Part shown: in pieces, positions 48,780 to 60,869 of the stretch
Numbering within the stretch: the stretch's first letter is position 1
Layout: every line of letters starts with the position of its first letter
DNA from: Albula goreensis
Taxonomy: Eukaryota; Chordata; Actinopteri; Albuliformes; Albulidae
DNA length: 64,000 bases
NCBI GenBank assembly: GCA_022829145.1
Contig: CM040751.1
Location: forward strand, 4,529,364 to 4,593,363
Reading direction: 5' to 3'
The notes under the pieces: model-generated
Told to the model about the DNA's origin: nothing
The model's database searches: none
Seen by the model: the letters and a program-made list of their open reading frames with translations, nothing else
Program-made: the position numbers and the translations under genes

Positions 48780-49560
48780 TTATTTGAATTATAGGGTGCG
48801 TTTTTTTGTGGATTGACATGGAGCCTAATTACTCCGCGACATACGAAGAAATAATGATGGTCTCTCCTCAGAATGCTTGCAGTCCTACTCCAGCTCCTAA
48901 TTAAGCATCAGGAAGATGCCAAAGTGGGAGTGATTAGGAAAACAAAGGATATATTTCACAATTAAGCAAAGCCCATTTAACAACATCTTCATAAATATTT
49001 ATGTTTAATATAAATTTTTAATCTTTTTTCAAAATATCATCATTAAAAACTGGGCGCTTACATTTTAATTTCACCCAAACGTTCAGCGCTCTTTCATTTT
49101 AGTCCTGACCGCTTTTCACAACATTTTTTTGTCGCGCCATTCCTGCCTTGTTTATTTAAATATCTTCCCTTTATGTGACCTCTGATTTGAATAAAGCTGT
49201 GATGTCACCAATTGGGGGCATGTGACTAACAATTAGAACGGCAGATGAACATTGGAGACACAAGTCATTAGCATGTATCCGTCTGTGTGCAGGGAAGGTT
49301 AGCCCCCCCCCCCACCTCTCGTGAGAAGCTGAAAACCTGCCGTGGGCTCAGAGGCGAGTTTTTACTTCCTGTCGATTGTAATATGCCTGCCGATGGCTGC
49401 GCATATCCTCTTCAGGACGAGATACGGGATTAAACTCCAATCTCTGCTCCCCATGGCGCTGGTGGAGATCCAACAAGGATTTACCTTACATCTTGCTACA
49501 CTCGTCGCCGCGGGCGACTGCCAAGACAGCATACTGTTCGCCTGGGCCGGCACAGCATAA
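48780..49560. promoter_or_regulatory. Candidate conserved non-coding block in intron 2
   Basis: Non-repetitive sequence with several homeodomain-type words (CCTAATTACTCC near 48822, CTCCTAATTAAGC near 48894, AACAATTAG near 49228), followed by a CpG-rich 49320-49560. Conservation is a guess from composition; no alignment was possible. Confidence 0.3.
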
Positions 49561-50269
49561 TTTTGTTATTTTTTTCCCTTAGTCGCTGTCTCTTTGTTTA
49601 TTTCCCAGAAATACACCCACCGACTATAAAAAGAACGACTGCATAAAAATAATTCTGTCAAATATCCAATTAATGACATAAAAACCTACTGTTCTATGCA
49701 TGCCTACTGATTTGTCTTGAGTGAAATGAATTGAAACATGGTCGCATGCAAATCGCACTAAGGCATTATTTGGCTTGAACAGCACAAAAAGATTTAGAAA
49801 TCTAAATAAAGATTTCAAATTCAATTTGGTAACTGGCCTTACAAAACAGAGGCCTTACAGCATTCAATACATTTGGGAGGAATTGGGGGCACATAGAGCA
49901 GTCTTGTGTTGATAAAATACACTTTGCACAAAAATTGGATTCATCACACCTCATTCATTTTCATAAATGATTCTTGCACTTAATTGACAGCTAATTTGTT
50001 ACATAATTAAGAAAAACTCAGAGATCTGTTGAGTATTAAGGTCTTTTCATTGGTAATGCATTGGAGTACTGCAAAGTTTTGGGAGGGGTATTGGAGGCCA
50101 CAAGATATAATGCAGTAATAAAAAGTCATTAATGTCGAATTGAAAACCTGATAAAATAAAATGGGGACAAACATATTCTATGGTGCTGGCTGGTAATTTC
50201 TTTTTGTGCCTTCTTTTTCATTTTCATTTATTTCTTGGGTTTTTCCTCAAATTCAGATTTCAGGTTACC

Positions 50270-50760
50270 TGAATTCCTTCAGCTCTGTGTGGTGATTGGA
50301 GGATTATTTGAATCACCTGTGGTCTGCAGTGTGGGGACTGGCTCATAATCAGTGATTGAGAGCAGGTGTATGTGCATTCACCCTCAGCCAATCAGAGTGT
50401 GACCACACCCTTTCTGTTGGGCTTTTAAAGGGCAGCAGTTAACAACCACAGTTATTTTATCTGAACAGCAGCTGGGACAAGAACTTTCATGTCTAAAGAA
50501 AAGGCCATATTTAGAATTTCTGGTCTTTGTCAGTGATCTGTTTGAGTTTAAGATTACTAAAACCATTAGTGGCAGAGCTTCAAGTAGAGTTTTGAGGGCC
50601 AGCTTTTGAACACTTTATTACTGGTTCCCAGCTTGTGGGCTGTTGGAGGTAATTCATTGCAAACCATTGGTTGCCTTAGCCCTAATGGTTTTATTTTTTT
50701 TTTTGGCCCACCCAGCCAAAATATTTTTATCTTTATTTGAGGCCAAGTCCTCACAAGGCA
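50270..50760 (+). mobile_element. Promoter-like dispersed repeat fragment (LTR-like?)
   Basis: A CCAAT box (50388-50392) sits 31 bp before a TATA-like TTTTAAA (50423-50429) within CACCTG/AGGTGT-rich sequence, and a T-rich GGCCCACCCAGCC segment follows. The arrangement resembles a fish LTR or MITE promoter. I see no flanking duplications, so the class is uncertain. Confidence 0.3.
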
Positions 50761-52548
50761 TTTTGGGTTTCCTTATTTTGTTTTAATTTAATGTGGGTGG
50801 GATGTTATTTTGAGTCCTCTATCCTGATCAGCAGAGGGTGTGACCTCACTGCTGCCACAACATCCATCAGACTCCATGAAATCCTTTCCACCATAGTGTC
50901 TGCACTTCATAATAATGTGCACTTATTCCCTGTCCTTATGTTTAAAAGCATGAGACGCCACAGAAATGTACTCTAGATTTGTACATTATAGCACTATGAA
51001 GCCATACCATGATTCATATTGAAATGAATAAAATGTAAAGAACACTAGTCAAACTGAGAGTGGGAAAGGAGGGGAAAAATGCATAAACCGTAAAGCCTAA
51101 TATTCATAAATGATCCCCAGCTAGCTCTAAAGTCCTCCTGAAAGTACTCTGATGGCTTTTTAATGCTTTAAAATCTGCAACATGCAATTCACAAACTGGG
51201 ACAAACCATCGCTGTACGAGAGTAACGATTCCTCTGGCCGGAACGGCATAGAGTATGGAATTTGAACGACGGCGAAGACGGGGTGGGAGATCTCCCCAAA
51301 GAATGGGGAGTGAAAGACGGAAGAGTGACAGGAATGATGGGGAAAATTAAGCGAAGACCGCGACCACCTCCGCTCAGAAAGCACATCTGAGAGGGTTTAC
51401 TGTCCACCGTACTGCTCTTACGATGCGGATGTACAGCCATTTATGTAATAGCCAGACTACTTCCCATTTTCGCCGCCATCTCTGGATTTAAATGACAGCT
51501 TGAGCTACCACTGCACTCCAATAAATCTATTCCGAAGACATTCCGTCATTACTGTGGCTTACCTTAAAAGATGAACATGTACCTCGTAAATGTCTCTTGT
51601 AAATTTTTTTTTGCTGCATTTAACATTTCAGATAAGTGTTTTGAGATGGATCTGGATTCAATCTGAATTTGTGTGGAATATGCAAATTTCTGTCATAATT
51701 CAATCGACAATGAAAGTGTTTTTACTTTGTCTGAGATGCATATTCCAGGACTACCTTCCCATTAAGGAGGGGCCTGAGGTTTATTTTACTTGTATTTATT
51801 TTGCTTATCTTTTATCATTTCATAACAGTTTTGTGTTTAATATGTTGCAGCTATAGTTGCCCTTGGTTATTGTTATCTGGAGGGATCTGGGCCATTACAG
51901 TACAGTATTTGTGTGTGTGTGTGCAGTGCAGTAGTGACTGTGTGTTTGTGTATGTACTGCCAGATAACCAGTTTTAAACTTTTAGAATTGAGAGAGTATT
52001 TGTTCCTTTCTCTCTGCCCCACTCATTACCTTTTTAGCCTGGTCATAAATACCTGTACAAGATTCCTGATTCAGTTTTAAAATGAAATATTGAAACCTGC
52101 ACAGCTCTCTGTGATATTCACTTCAGGATATTAATGGATTACTCTGTGTACCCATACAAAGAATATGAGCGAATGAAGTGTGAATTGTTTTGTTTGTTTT
52201 ACCAAAGAAAAGATGGCACGGTTTGACAATGTTGTTAAGTGACAGTCTCGCTTCAAAATTCAAACATTTCCAACTCAAAAGCAACCATTCCAACACATGG
52301 CATTGCTAAAAGAAACATCACTCCTTGTAATCCAGTTTGAGTTAACTATCAATTTAGTCTTTTTCAGAGGTTGTCATATTTACACTCTAGTGGAAGTTCC
52401 GTAAGTGACAAATTTAAAAATGGTTACTTTAAAAAGATTCCAGAGCTGTCCATTGATTTGAGTCAAAATATAAAAATTGGGATGTAAGCTTGATGTAAAT
52501 TAGCCATGCATAGACCCAAGACCAAAAAAAAACATTAAACAGTACAGT

Positions 52549-52740
52549 GTGTGTGTGTAACGTGTTTGTGTATCTGTGCAGAAAGAATGCAGCGTTTGTG
52601 GGTCTATTTGTAGTATGCTATGCACACTGTGACCTGGGTAACATGTATGTGTGTGTGTAAGGTGCTTGTATATCTGTGCTGAAAACATGCAGCGTTTGTG
52701 TGCCTGCACTGTGCTGTTCTGTGCACCGCGGGCCCAGGCT
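52549..52740. repeat. 100-bp tandem duplication
   Basis: The segment GTGTGTAA..GTGCAGAAAG..TGCAGCGTTTGTG starting at 52551 recurs at 52651, exactly 100 bp later, with moderate divergence that increases towards the 3' part. Confidence 0.8.
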
Positions 52741-52974
52741 ATCCCACACCGCACGCCTGCTCTCCACGGAGACCGAGCCGCCAGATGAATGTGGTGGAAT
52801 AATCTCATCCTGACCGCGCCGTCCAAACGCAAAGTTTCCCCAACCCCGCCAAGCTCGCCATGTCAAAATGCTGCTCACGCAGGCGTGAAAGGGGTTAAGA
52901 CCGCCAAAGGCGACGTTCTGGTCCGCATTTCCTGTGACTCTGCTTCTGTTCTGTGTGAGTGATTGTGTGCTCCG

Positions 52975-53261
52975 CGGTAACTTTTATGCGTGTGTATGTG
53001 CGTACACACGTGTGTGCATGTGTCTGTGTGACTGTGTACAAACATGTGAGCCGTGTATTTGCAAACAGGTGTTTAATGAGCATGTGAATATGTTCATAGT
53101 TGTTTATATGTATGTGAGAGTGTATGTGCATGCACATTTGTGTATGATTTTATTATAAACTGCATTTGTGGGCATGCTCTGGTGCATGTGTGTTTGCAAG
53201 CATGCATGCTTGCGTATATGTACATGTTCATGCACGTAGGTGCCTGTGAGTGAACATGTGC

Positions 53262-53301
<40 letters not shown>
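52975..53301. repeat. TG-rich alternating tract ending in (TG)19
   Basis: About 330 bp rich in alternating purine-pyrimidine, ending in pure TG at 53263-53301. Such tracts are prone to Z-DNA and length change. It lies about 820 nt past the exon 2 donor. Confidence 0.9.
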
Positions 53302-53302
<1 letters not shown>

Positions 53303-53779
53303 AGTACAGCAGCTGTGGAAGGTCTGCCATGGACAGTGGTTAATTAGTGCAGAAGATCGCTGTTCTCTGCGTGCTCAGGTTAGCGTTGTGGGGAGGGGGG
53401 GGCAGGTGAGAGAGAGAAGCCTGCAGCTGCACGGCAGAACAAATGCAACAGAATGAATGGGTCCGGAAAAAAAAAACCCAGCGAGCCGTGCTCTGTGACT
53501 CCGACCCTCTTTTTCCGGCCACATGCGCGCCCCCCCCCCCACAACCTCCCGTTCCACAGGGCTCACACTTGACATGTTGGGCAGGAAACGATGCACAGGT
53601 AATAGGTCCCCTCTACCCTCCATAAGGGAGGAGCGTGTGAGCTCTGATTTCTGAGTCGGATGCAGCAGGGTGACTTAGCTGTAACGCTATTACGTTTCAT
53701 TCACTACCCCTGGATGAAATGTGCCGTGAGAAGCGGCATGCAAAGCACATCCAGCTGCAGCCTAAGAGGGAGCGATGAT

Positions 53780-54060
53780 TAGGGAGCAAGTCTGGAGAGA
53801 CAAGGAAGTGTGCAGGATGCAGACTTAGAGAGAAATAATCTGCATGGCGTAGACTTACAGAGTGAGGAAGGGTGTGGGGTGGAGTACACACAATATAGAT
53901 TTAGTAAGAGGTAGTAAATAGGATGCACACCAGTGTGTACAGAACAGTTGAGAGGCATTAGGGAGCTGGTGAAGGTGATGGAGGAGCACACAGTGTACAA
54001 GTGGATTAAAATGTATTATGGTGCAAAGAGCACACAGTGTACAGGTGAACAGGTGACCAC
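53780..54060. repeat. Degenerate tandem repeat on the donor side of exon 2
   Basis: Diverged repeats such as GCAGACTTAGAGAG/GTAGACTTACAGAG and two copies of AGCACACAGTGTACA recur with spacings of roughly 30-50 bp. The order is too decayed for a firm unit. Confidence 0.45.
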
Positions 54061-54121
54061 AGGGTTCAGGTGAAAGAGAGCCGTGGGGCTGGAGGTGAGT
54101 CTGAAGCTGGCGAAGGTGTAC

Positions 54122-54285
54122 CTGCATGGGCTGGTGCGCGTTGGACAGCGGAGTGACCATCCAGATGATGTTGAGGCTGTTGAGGGCGGCGCTGGTGGTG
54201 AAGGTGCACGGCAGGAGAGCCGTCTGTCCCCGGGCCACCTGGATACTGCTCTGGCTGACCGTCACCTCCAGGGACCGCACATAGC
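54122..54285 (-). CDS. IGSF11: IGSF11 exon 2: first half of the V-set Ig domain
   Basis: The exon starts after GTGTTCCGCAG with two bases that complete a Gly codon. It reads [34 protein letters not shown] and [20 protein letters not shown] gives the B-strand cysteine and IIWMV the core tryptophan of the V-set domain. The residues just before SLEV are expected to be the end of the signal peptide, so the mature protein should begin near SLEV. The donor GTACAC is weak (A at +5). The exon is 164 nt. Degenerate tandem repeats come within about 20 nt of its acceptor and lie on its donor side as well. Confidence 0.96.
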
Positions 54286-54302
54286 CTGCGGAACACAGAA
54301 AA

Positions 54303-54610
54303 CGTCCACCATAAATAACCAGGGATCTCACAGCCTGGGGGATACAGACAGAATCGACTATAAAGCATAGATCTCGGACAAAATACACATAAAATCGCCC
54401 TTAAGAAAAGGGATACACATCGTACACAGTCTGCGCAACAAGGGCAAGATCAACCATAAAACTGTGCCCTTAGCAAACAGAGTGCAATCAAAATCAACCT
54501 TAAAACAACCTTCATACACAAAGCCTACACAACGCACACAAAATTGACCATAAAACAGGGATCTCGCACTGCCAGTGCAACACAAAAACAATCAACCGTT
54601 AAAATATGTA
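54303..54610. repeat. About 48-bp minisatellite next to the exon 2 acceptor
   Basis: Words of the form AAATCAACCATAAAA followed by CAGGGATCTCGCAC recur at about 54308, 54357, 54398, 54453, 54497, 54547 and 54595, a mean spacing near 48 bp. The array starts only about 20 nt from the exon 2 acceptor on the intron 1 side, so it covers the expected branch-point region. Confidence 0.7.
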
Positions 54611-54864
54611 GGAGCACCTTTCTTACTTCTATTGTCACTGTAGTAGAAATATTTCTACTATTGCTGTTGGTATTAATTTTGCAGAACTTGTATTCTTTAA
54701 TGGTATTCAGGAACTGTAGTGTTAAATAATTAATAGATCACAGCATTTCTTTCATATAAACAAGAGTGGAGTAGTTGGTTCTTAGAATTAATGATGCATG
54801 AAATGCTGCTGGTTAGACTGTGTTTCATCAATAATACCATGGTGACAGACTGTCTCTCGCCCCT

Positions 54865-54911
54865 CTGTCTCTCTCTCTCTCTCTCTCACACTCTCACACA
54901 CACACACACAC
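54865..54911. repeat. (CT)n(CA)n microsatellite
   Basis: A CT array of about 20 nt followed by a CA array. Confidence 0.9.
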
Positions 54912-57321
54912 ATACATTCATCCACACATGAGCATAATCACCACAGTGTTTTCTTTATCTGACTCAGGGCAGGGGATTTTAGTTGGACCAAAGTATGCTT
55001 TCAGATGTTCTAGAAAGGTCGAACACAAAACCGCCAAAGCTTGAGATATACACCCCCCCCCCTCCCTTTTTTTGTTCTCCAGAAGTCATGGAAAAAGATT
55101 TGGCCCCGCTCGCTAGCGTGCGCGGCTCATTTCAAAGCATCCAAACCTTCCTTCACTCTCCACCTCATCCCTATGAGCGCCAGGGAGTCACGCCGCACGC
55201 TAACCCCAATCTCGTTAACAGGTTCATCCATCCCTTTTCCAGCCTTTTTCAGGATCACACAGAGTATCCTCCGCTTGCTCTACAGCAAGGCACGCTAGCA
55301 TTTTTGGGTTAGGCACATGCTCTTCTTCTACTTCTATGAACCCATCAACTCAAAACCTGCTCTGAAGAACAGGCAGATGTCCAATGTGTCCTTGTGGTAA
55401 CCAGCTGTACTGAGGGATCTGAACCCAGATCAGTGAAATGACCCACAAACATCGGTGGAACATTCTGACAGGTCTGCTGCAGTTGGCAAAACCAAAATCT
55501 ATTTTTAATTACCTTTTCTATTAAACAGCCAATCAATAAGCCAGTCTTTAACAACACTGGCACATCCTGATTGCATAATAACACAATCACCCTTACTATA
55601 TAATCTGATATCAACAGTTAAGCTAATAACGCAAAGACCCACCACTTTGCTGTACAATATATGTTGCTAGGCAGAAATGATTAGGAGGAAGAAAGTAAAT
55701 CTGAATAGCTCTGTAATTACGATGAGTAATGAAGTCAAATAGAAAGACTTTCCCGACACGCAGAGATGAAATGACAGTGTTTTGATGACACGGAAGGGGT
55801 ACAGTTGAAAGAAATATTACCTGTGTTAATTGAAGTCAAGTCAAATGTACTGCTGTAAGCAATGAAACATTTGAAAGCTAGGACAACCTCAACTTTAATT
55901 ACTTGCAAATGAACTACTTCTGGAAAAAAGTGAAAGGAACCAAATCAAAGCTTAAATAAAACTAAAAAAACTGCTACGGAGTTATATCGGAAAAGAAAGA
56001 CAAGCAGTACAGAAATATTGGGTGAAAAAATACCAAATATATGATATCTGTTATCCAGACAGAATAAATTGCTACCTTATTGTGTGACCAGGGTGCAATA
56101 AAATGAAAACAGGAAGAATATGAGCTGTCATTGCAGACCTGCTGTTTTGGTACTTGCTTAAACGTGTTAAGGGTTAAATTAGGTTAGTCCTCTCAACAAA
56201 ATATATCCATGCTCAAGGCCCAATGTAAGTAATCTTATCTGAACTTGGGAAGGAGCACAATGGCTGTAATGAAATTATATAGACTGTGCATGTTTCTGGG
56301 GCCTCGGTTGTGGTTGGAATGTGGTGATAACATTAACGGACAGCCTAGGTAGGAGTATGGCTGCAAGCATCTGTCGCGGTATTGCTGACAGATTGCTCTG
56401 TGCTCCCTTCCCCATTTCTCCAGATACGCTTCCTACGCGTTCCTTCCTCCAGCGCTGCCTCCAGCTATGATCTCCGTGAGGAAAGAGCGAGGGGAGCGGA
56501 CGGGGATGGGTGGGGGAGGGGGTGGGTTTGGAGAGATATCCGAGGGACGCCTCTCAAAACGGGGCGCGATGACAGACGACTGACAAACAACCTGCCTTCC
56601 GCTGCACCTGAAGGCCATTAGCTGAATTTGACAAAAAAAAAAAAAACATTCATTCTGTTTGCATTCTGGGAAACAAAGGTGTTCTTGCTGCTGAATAAAA
56701 CGATGATGATTATTTGAAATTTACAATCGTTACAAAACATAATCATTGGTATATATTTCTGCTATAGGCATAACAGCTATGCAAGAAGTTGTGCAAATTG
56801 TGAACTATTCACAAATAGATTTTGCTGAACAGTACCTGTTCAGTTTGCTGGGAGATTTAGTGTGGTCTAAAATATAATTATCAAAAAAAGTCAGAAAAGT
56901 ATTCTTGTTGCCCTTGTTGTTTTAACCTGAAAAAAGTGCATATTGTTCTTCAATTATGAATAGTATCATAAATTTAATTTGTGTGCATGCATTATTTAAA
57001 CCTCCCTTGCTCTGTTCAGATTTGAATCCCTGTCAGGGATTTGTGCAGAAGCTGTCAACACGTTCTGCACAAATCTGCATTTATGGATTGCATTTTGCTT
57101 CATTGTACATAATTTACAATATTACTTCTGAAGTCTGCTATTGTTTTTTTTATCATTCTCATGGCTGTCTGAGTTGAAGTTGCACATGGTGAGAAAGCAA
57201 GTTCTGAATAATCATATTGTTACATTTGCAACTGGTACAGCTGACTTCTGCCAATGTGTAATAACATACTATATCAAACAGTCAATGAGCTAATTCATCC
57301 ACAGACACACATTGTACAATT

Positions 57322-57640
57322 CATTTAATTCGATTTTCAATGTATTTATTGTCATCCTAGACAATGTCACTGGTGTCTGGCTCCCACAAAGGCAATTGCA
57401 GTACCTTCGTTTCACCACTAGGTGATGAAAAGGCACTCCCGCTGCGCTCCCAAGTGTCCATGAGCAGGCATCTGCATTGGGCCTCGTGGCCCTGAGCTAC
57501 CATTCCGCTTGCCCTGCTAAGCTACCGCTGCGTTAGCTGCTCTGGCAGCGTTCCACATGCCCACGGGCTACGGACTGTCAGCGAGAGACACTGCTGCGGA
57601 TCCAGCATGCAGGAAAACAATCAGCAACTCACAGGTGAGG
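57322..57640 (-). mobile_element. Probable retroelement fragment with a TGACAATAAA tail
   Basis: A GC-rich block (57360-57640) inside AT-rich DNA. Read on the minus strand it ends in GGATGACAATAAATACATTG at about 57357-57338, a tail form typical of fish LINE/SINE 3' ends. The body was not recognised and could be a SINE or a LINE tail. Confidence 0.45.
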
Positions 57641-60600
57641 ATGTGAGGAGTGCATGTCTTTTGAGTTCAGGAACAACAAGCACATGAAAATTAGTGGGGT
57701 GGGGGCGGCTGTTTAAACAAGACATACTGATTGGGGTACGTATGGAAAAGTCCTTCACAGCCAGTTAAATTTTTTTGGACATGAAGAAGTGATTTTAACT
57801 GAGGGTCCTTTTGGTTGATGGGAGATGGCAAACAAGCCAGATTAGGCTGACACATTTTAACATTGGGAATTGTATTGTGACTGTGTCCCCACTCTTTGAT
57901 GAGTTTGGAGCTATACTATTGGACCAGGCACCAACTGGTTAGATAATCTGTGCTATAAGGTTATGAAGCACTTGCCATACACATCACCAACTGTTTCAAT
58001 CAAATGATATGTATATACTTCTTACATGCCTGTTGTTTACCATGGTGACTAGGGAAGGGTTAAATAAACCCTGTTACTCATTGGCCCAAATATATTGTCC
58101 AGTATGTATGTTCAATTTGGCTCAAACATCATTTTTTTACTGTATGATTATAATTCCCAATCTTTCTCACAGATTTTGTGGTTATTCAGCTTGCAACGGG
58201 GTTTTTTTTCCCTTCTTTTCACTGGCACTTCATTTTTATGTGACTGTATAGCTGTCCCTGACTACTTGTGAAGGTCGTCACTGAGAATGAATTGGGGAAT
58301 TTCTTAAGCTGCTTTCATGTAGAGGGCTTGATACACTGCACAGTCTAAGGTGTTAAGGCAAGGTCCAATTCAAAACACATTCAATATATTTTCAGCAAGA
58401 ATTGTAGGAGATGTACAAGAACAACCGAAATGGCATTTAACCTACATCTGAATATGACAGGGGGTAAATATGATTTATCTGTTTCATACAGCTCAACCAA
58501 ACCACATCCACATTTATGGTTTAAATAAATAGTGTCGAATCAAGTGCATCTTGCAACAAGAGCCGTTGGGTTATTGTTTGCGTCTTTACAGGCAGTGTTG
58601 AAGGATGTTGTCCCATGAATGATTTGAGATGCCAGAGGACCCAGACGTAAAACATGCCCTACACCTACAAAGTCAGGATAGCTGCACCCGGCTAGATTTG
58701 CGCTGCTTTTATTTCCCCTTCTAACTCTGATTACTACATTTTAATCAAAGTCACAATTTCAGATGCTGTTGCTAACTTAATGCCGCTTTTTACAACAATA
58801 ATCTGAGTCATAATTTGTTCATCTTCAGAAATTCATGGTTCAATGGACTATCTGAGTTTTAATACATAAAAAAGTGATGGTTCCATTAAGATGCAAGCAA
58901 GACAATAGATGGAGTGGGAAGTCTATACAACCTGTACAATTCATTTTTACCAAATGTCGTATCTCTTAATGAATATTCTGGAAGGTTAGACAGGTGAAAT
59001 TAGATTTCCATTTAGTTTTAACCTAATAAGTACATTAACAGGATTAATATTTAATTTTAAAAAATCATGAACAAATATTATGCATGGGAACACAATTACT
59101 GGTGTGTACATATTTGGAGCATGTGCTATATTTACACTGTACTGTCCATGTTTTAAACTGAGATGATTTTTATATGTACAATCAGGTGCACACTACCCAT
59201 GTTTCTAATTACATGCTTGATTAAGAAAGGAATTAATAAATGAATGAACATAATTGAATGGGCATTTAAAAAAATAAAAACTGTAGAACTTCTAGCCTGG
59301 AGGCATTTTTTTAGATTTAAGGAAGTTCAAAAATAGAAGACTATTGACATTAATTACCAGAACATTCTTTACCCACACAGATGTAGCCCAACACAATTTC
59401 ATGGTGAGCCCCACTTTGCCAGTACTTCACATCACATTCAGTATCGGGAATTTTCATCTCCGATCCAAAAATCAAAATGCCTTCTGACAAACTACAAGCA
59501 ACAAGGGACAAAACGAAGCCATTCGTTTAGGAAGGAAAGAACCTCAAGGCAAGATGGAAGCCACAACTGCTTATCTTCCTAAACTCCCACAATTCTCCAG
59601 TCTTTATGTTTTGCCCAGAACAGCTGGAGAAACTCATCCAAAACCTTGGATTAGAGGACAAGAGTCTGGGAGCATAAGCCATGGTGACTTAAAAAATACT
59701 TTGAGCGAATCTTAAGTATGAAGGAACACACACACACGCACGATACACAGCCTGTTTTGACATATTACCCAATGGCTTCAATCTTATTTGGCCTACATTT
59801 TCAACGACTGCAGTTTTACTTCATGTGCTGTGAATTCGAACCAGCTGATCCTTGATTTGACAAGAGCGCCTGTGGACCCGGTTTTATTTCAGTGTTTCAC
59901 TGCACCCTGCAACAACCACCAGTGTCCAGCTTGTTAAAAGAGGCAAAAATGACTTAATCACAGAAGCTCTGCAGCATTCCTTGGGGTATGTCTCTTTCCT
60001 CAGAGAAACTCAAAGAGATTGGAGAGCAGTAAAATTGACCAGTTTTGTTTCATTGAAGTCATTATTTTCATATCATCGCCTATACCCCAGAAAGTGAGGT
60101 TGCTGATTGCTGACCTACATTTGAAGCACAGAGCCAAGAAACTATAACATTCATTGTCTGTGCCATCACACATGGAAATGTCAAAAATCAATCTCAGTAC
60201 CAAGTCCTGAATTTGCTGGGTTTTGAATATTTTCTCAAAGTCTAAAAGAATTCTGCCAGAACAAACAATCAATCACGGTAAAAGGTAAAATAAAGGTAAA
60301 TACATGCATGAATTTATACATACATACAAGTGGATGCAATTCAACACACAGGACATTGAGACTTTTTGCCAAATGCTTTCTGCGGTCGAAGACAGATTGT
60401 GTGCAACCAAACTGTGATAAAGTATTGTTCAGCTGTTTCCCCTTGTTTCCTATTGGCTGAGCGGTGGTAATTCTGTGGCTAACCTGCATGTTCTAGCACT
60501 ATCGCTGTAAATCACATCAAATGGCTCTCTCAAAGGCAATAAGGACACTTCTGTCCTCCAGGACCATGTGAACATTTTTAAGGGAGCCGCATTCTTGTCC

Positions 60601-60869
60601 AGGACACAAGACTATCCCCGGTGAGAAGAGCTTATCAAGTCTCAAAGGAAAAAAAAAAGAATCTAAGTCCTCCCAGATACAGCAGCTCAAGTTCTCTCCC
60701 CGTTTTATGGTCCTTGTCTTCTCCATGATCTGGGTAATGTAAATGAGTTCTCTTTTCTGAACCTTCTTTCCTGTTTGCGATACTCGCTGCATTACTTTTT
60801 AATAGCCAAACATCCATTTCTCTGGTTCTCCCGTAGCGCCCCCCGAGGCTGCCCGCAAGGATGCGCTGG

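Larger units (their letters stand above)
44982..54121 (-). other. IGSF11 intron 2
   Basis: The longest intron seen, 9.1 kb. It contains the TG/CA array at the exon 3 acceptor, AT-rich unique sequence (45030-47000), a CpG-rich patch (47040-47790), a non-repetitive block with homeodomain-type words (48780-49560), a promoter-like repeat fragment (50270-50760), a 100-bp duplication (52549-52740), long TG-rich sequence (52975-53301) and degenerate repeats near exon 2 (53780-54060). Confidence 0.8.
34370..54285 (-). other. IGSF11: IGSF11 gene, coding exons 2-7 (5' incomplete)
   Basis: Six minus-strand exons join in phase into 424 codons plus the end of a split first codon. The protein is a V-set Ig domain, a C2-type Ig domain, one transmembrane helix and a cytoplasmic tail of about 175 residues. 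The end [22 protein letters not shown] and the ASNAIG and [14 protein letters not shown] motifs match vertebrate IGSF11 (BT-IgSF, VSIG3). IGSF11 is a homophilic cell-adhesion molecule of the CTX/CAR-like group. Published work links it to synaptic PSD-95 and AMPA receptors, to Sertoli-cell junctions, and to pigment-cell behaviour and striping in zebrafish. Every intron keeps GT..AG. The signal-peptide exon is absent from the window, so the 5' end is open. The order of exons and intron phases agrees with a seven-exon gene. Identity is nearly certain; the functional roles come from the family, not from this sequence. Confidence 0.97.

Noticed and set aside
54372..54388. ATG at 54388 (MYFVRDL..) as the IGSF11 start
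   Set aside because: This frame just reads from intron 1 repeat sequence into exon 2; it lacks a signal peptide, and a good acceptor lies between it and the conserved SLEV.
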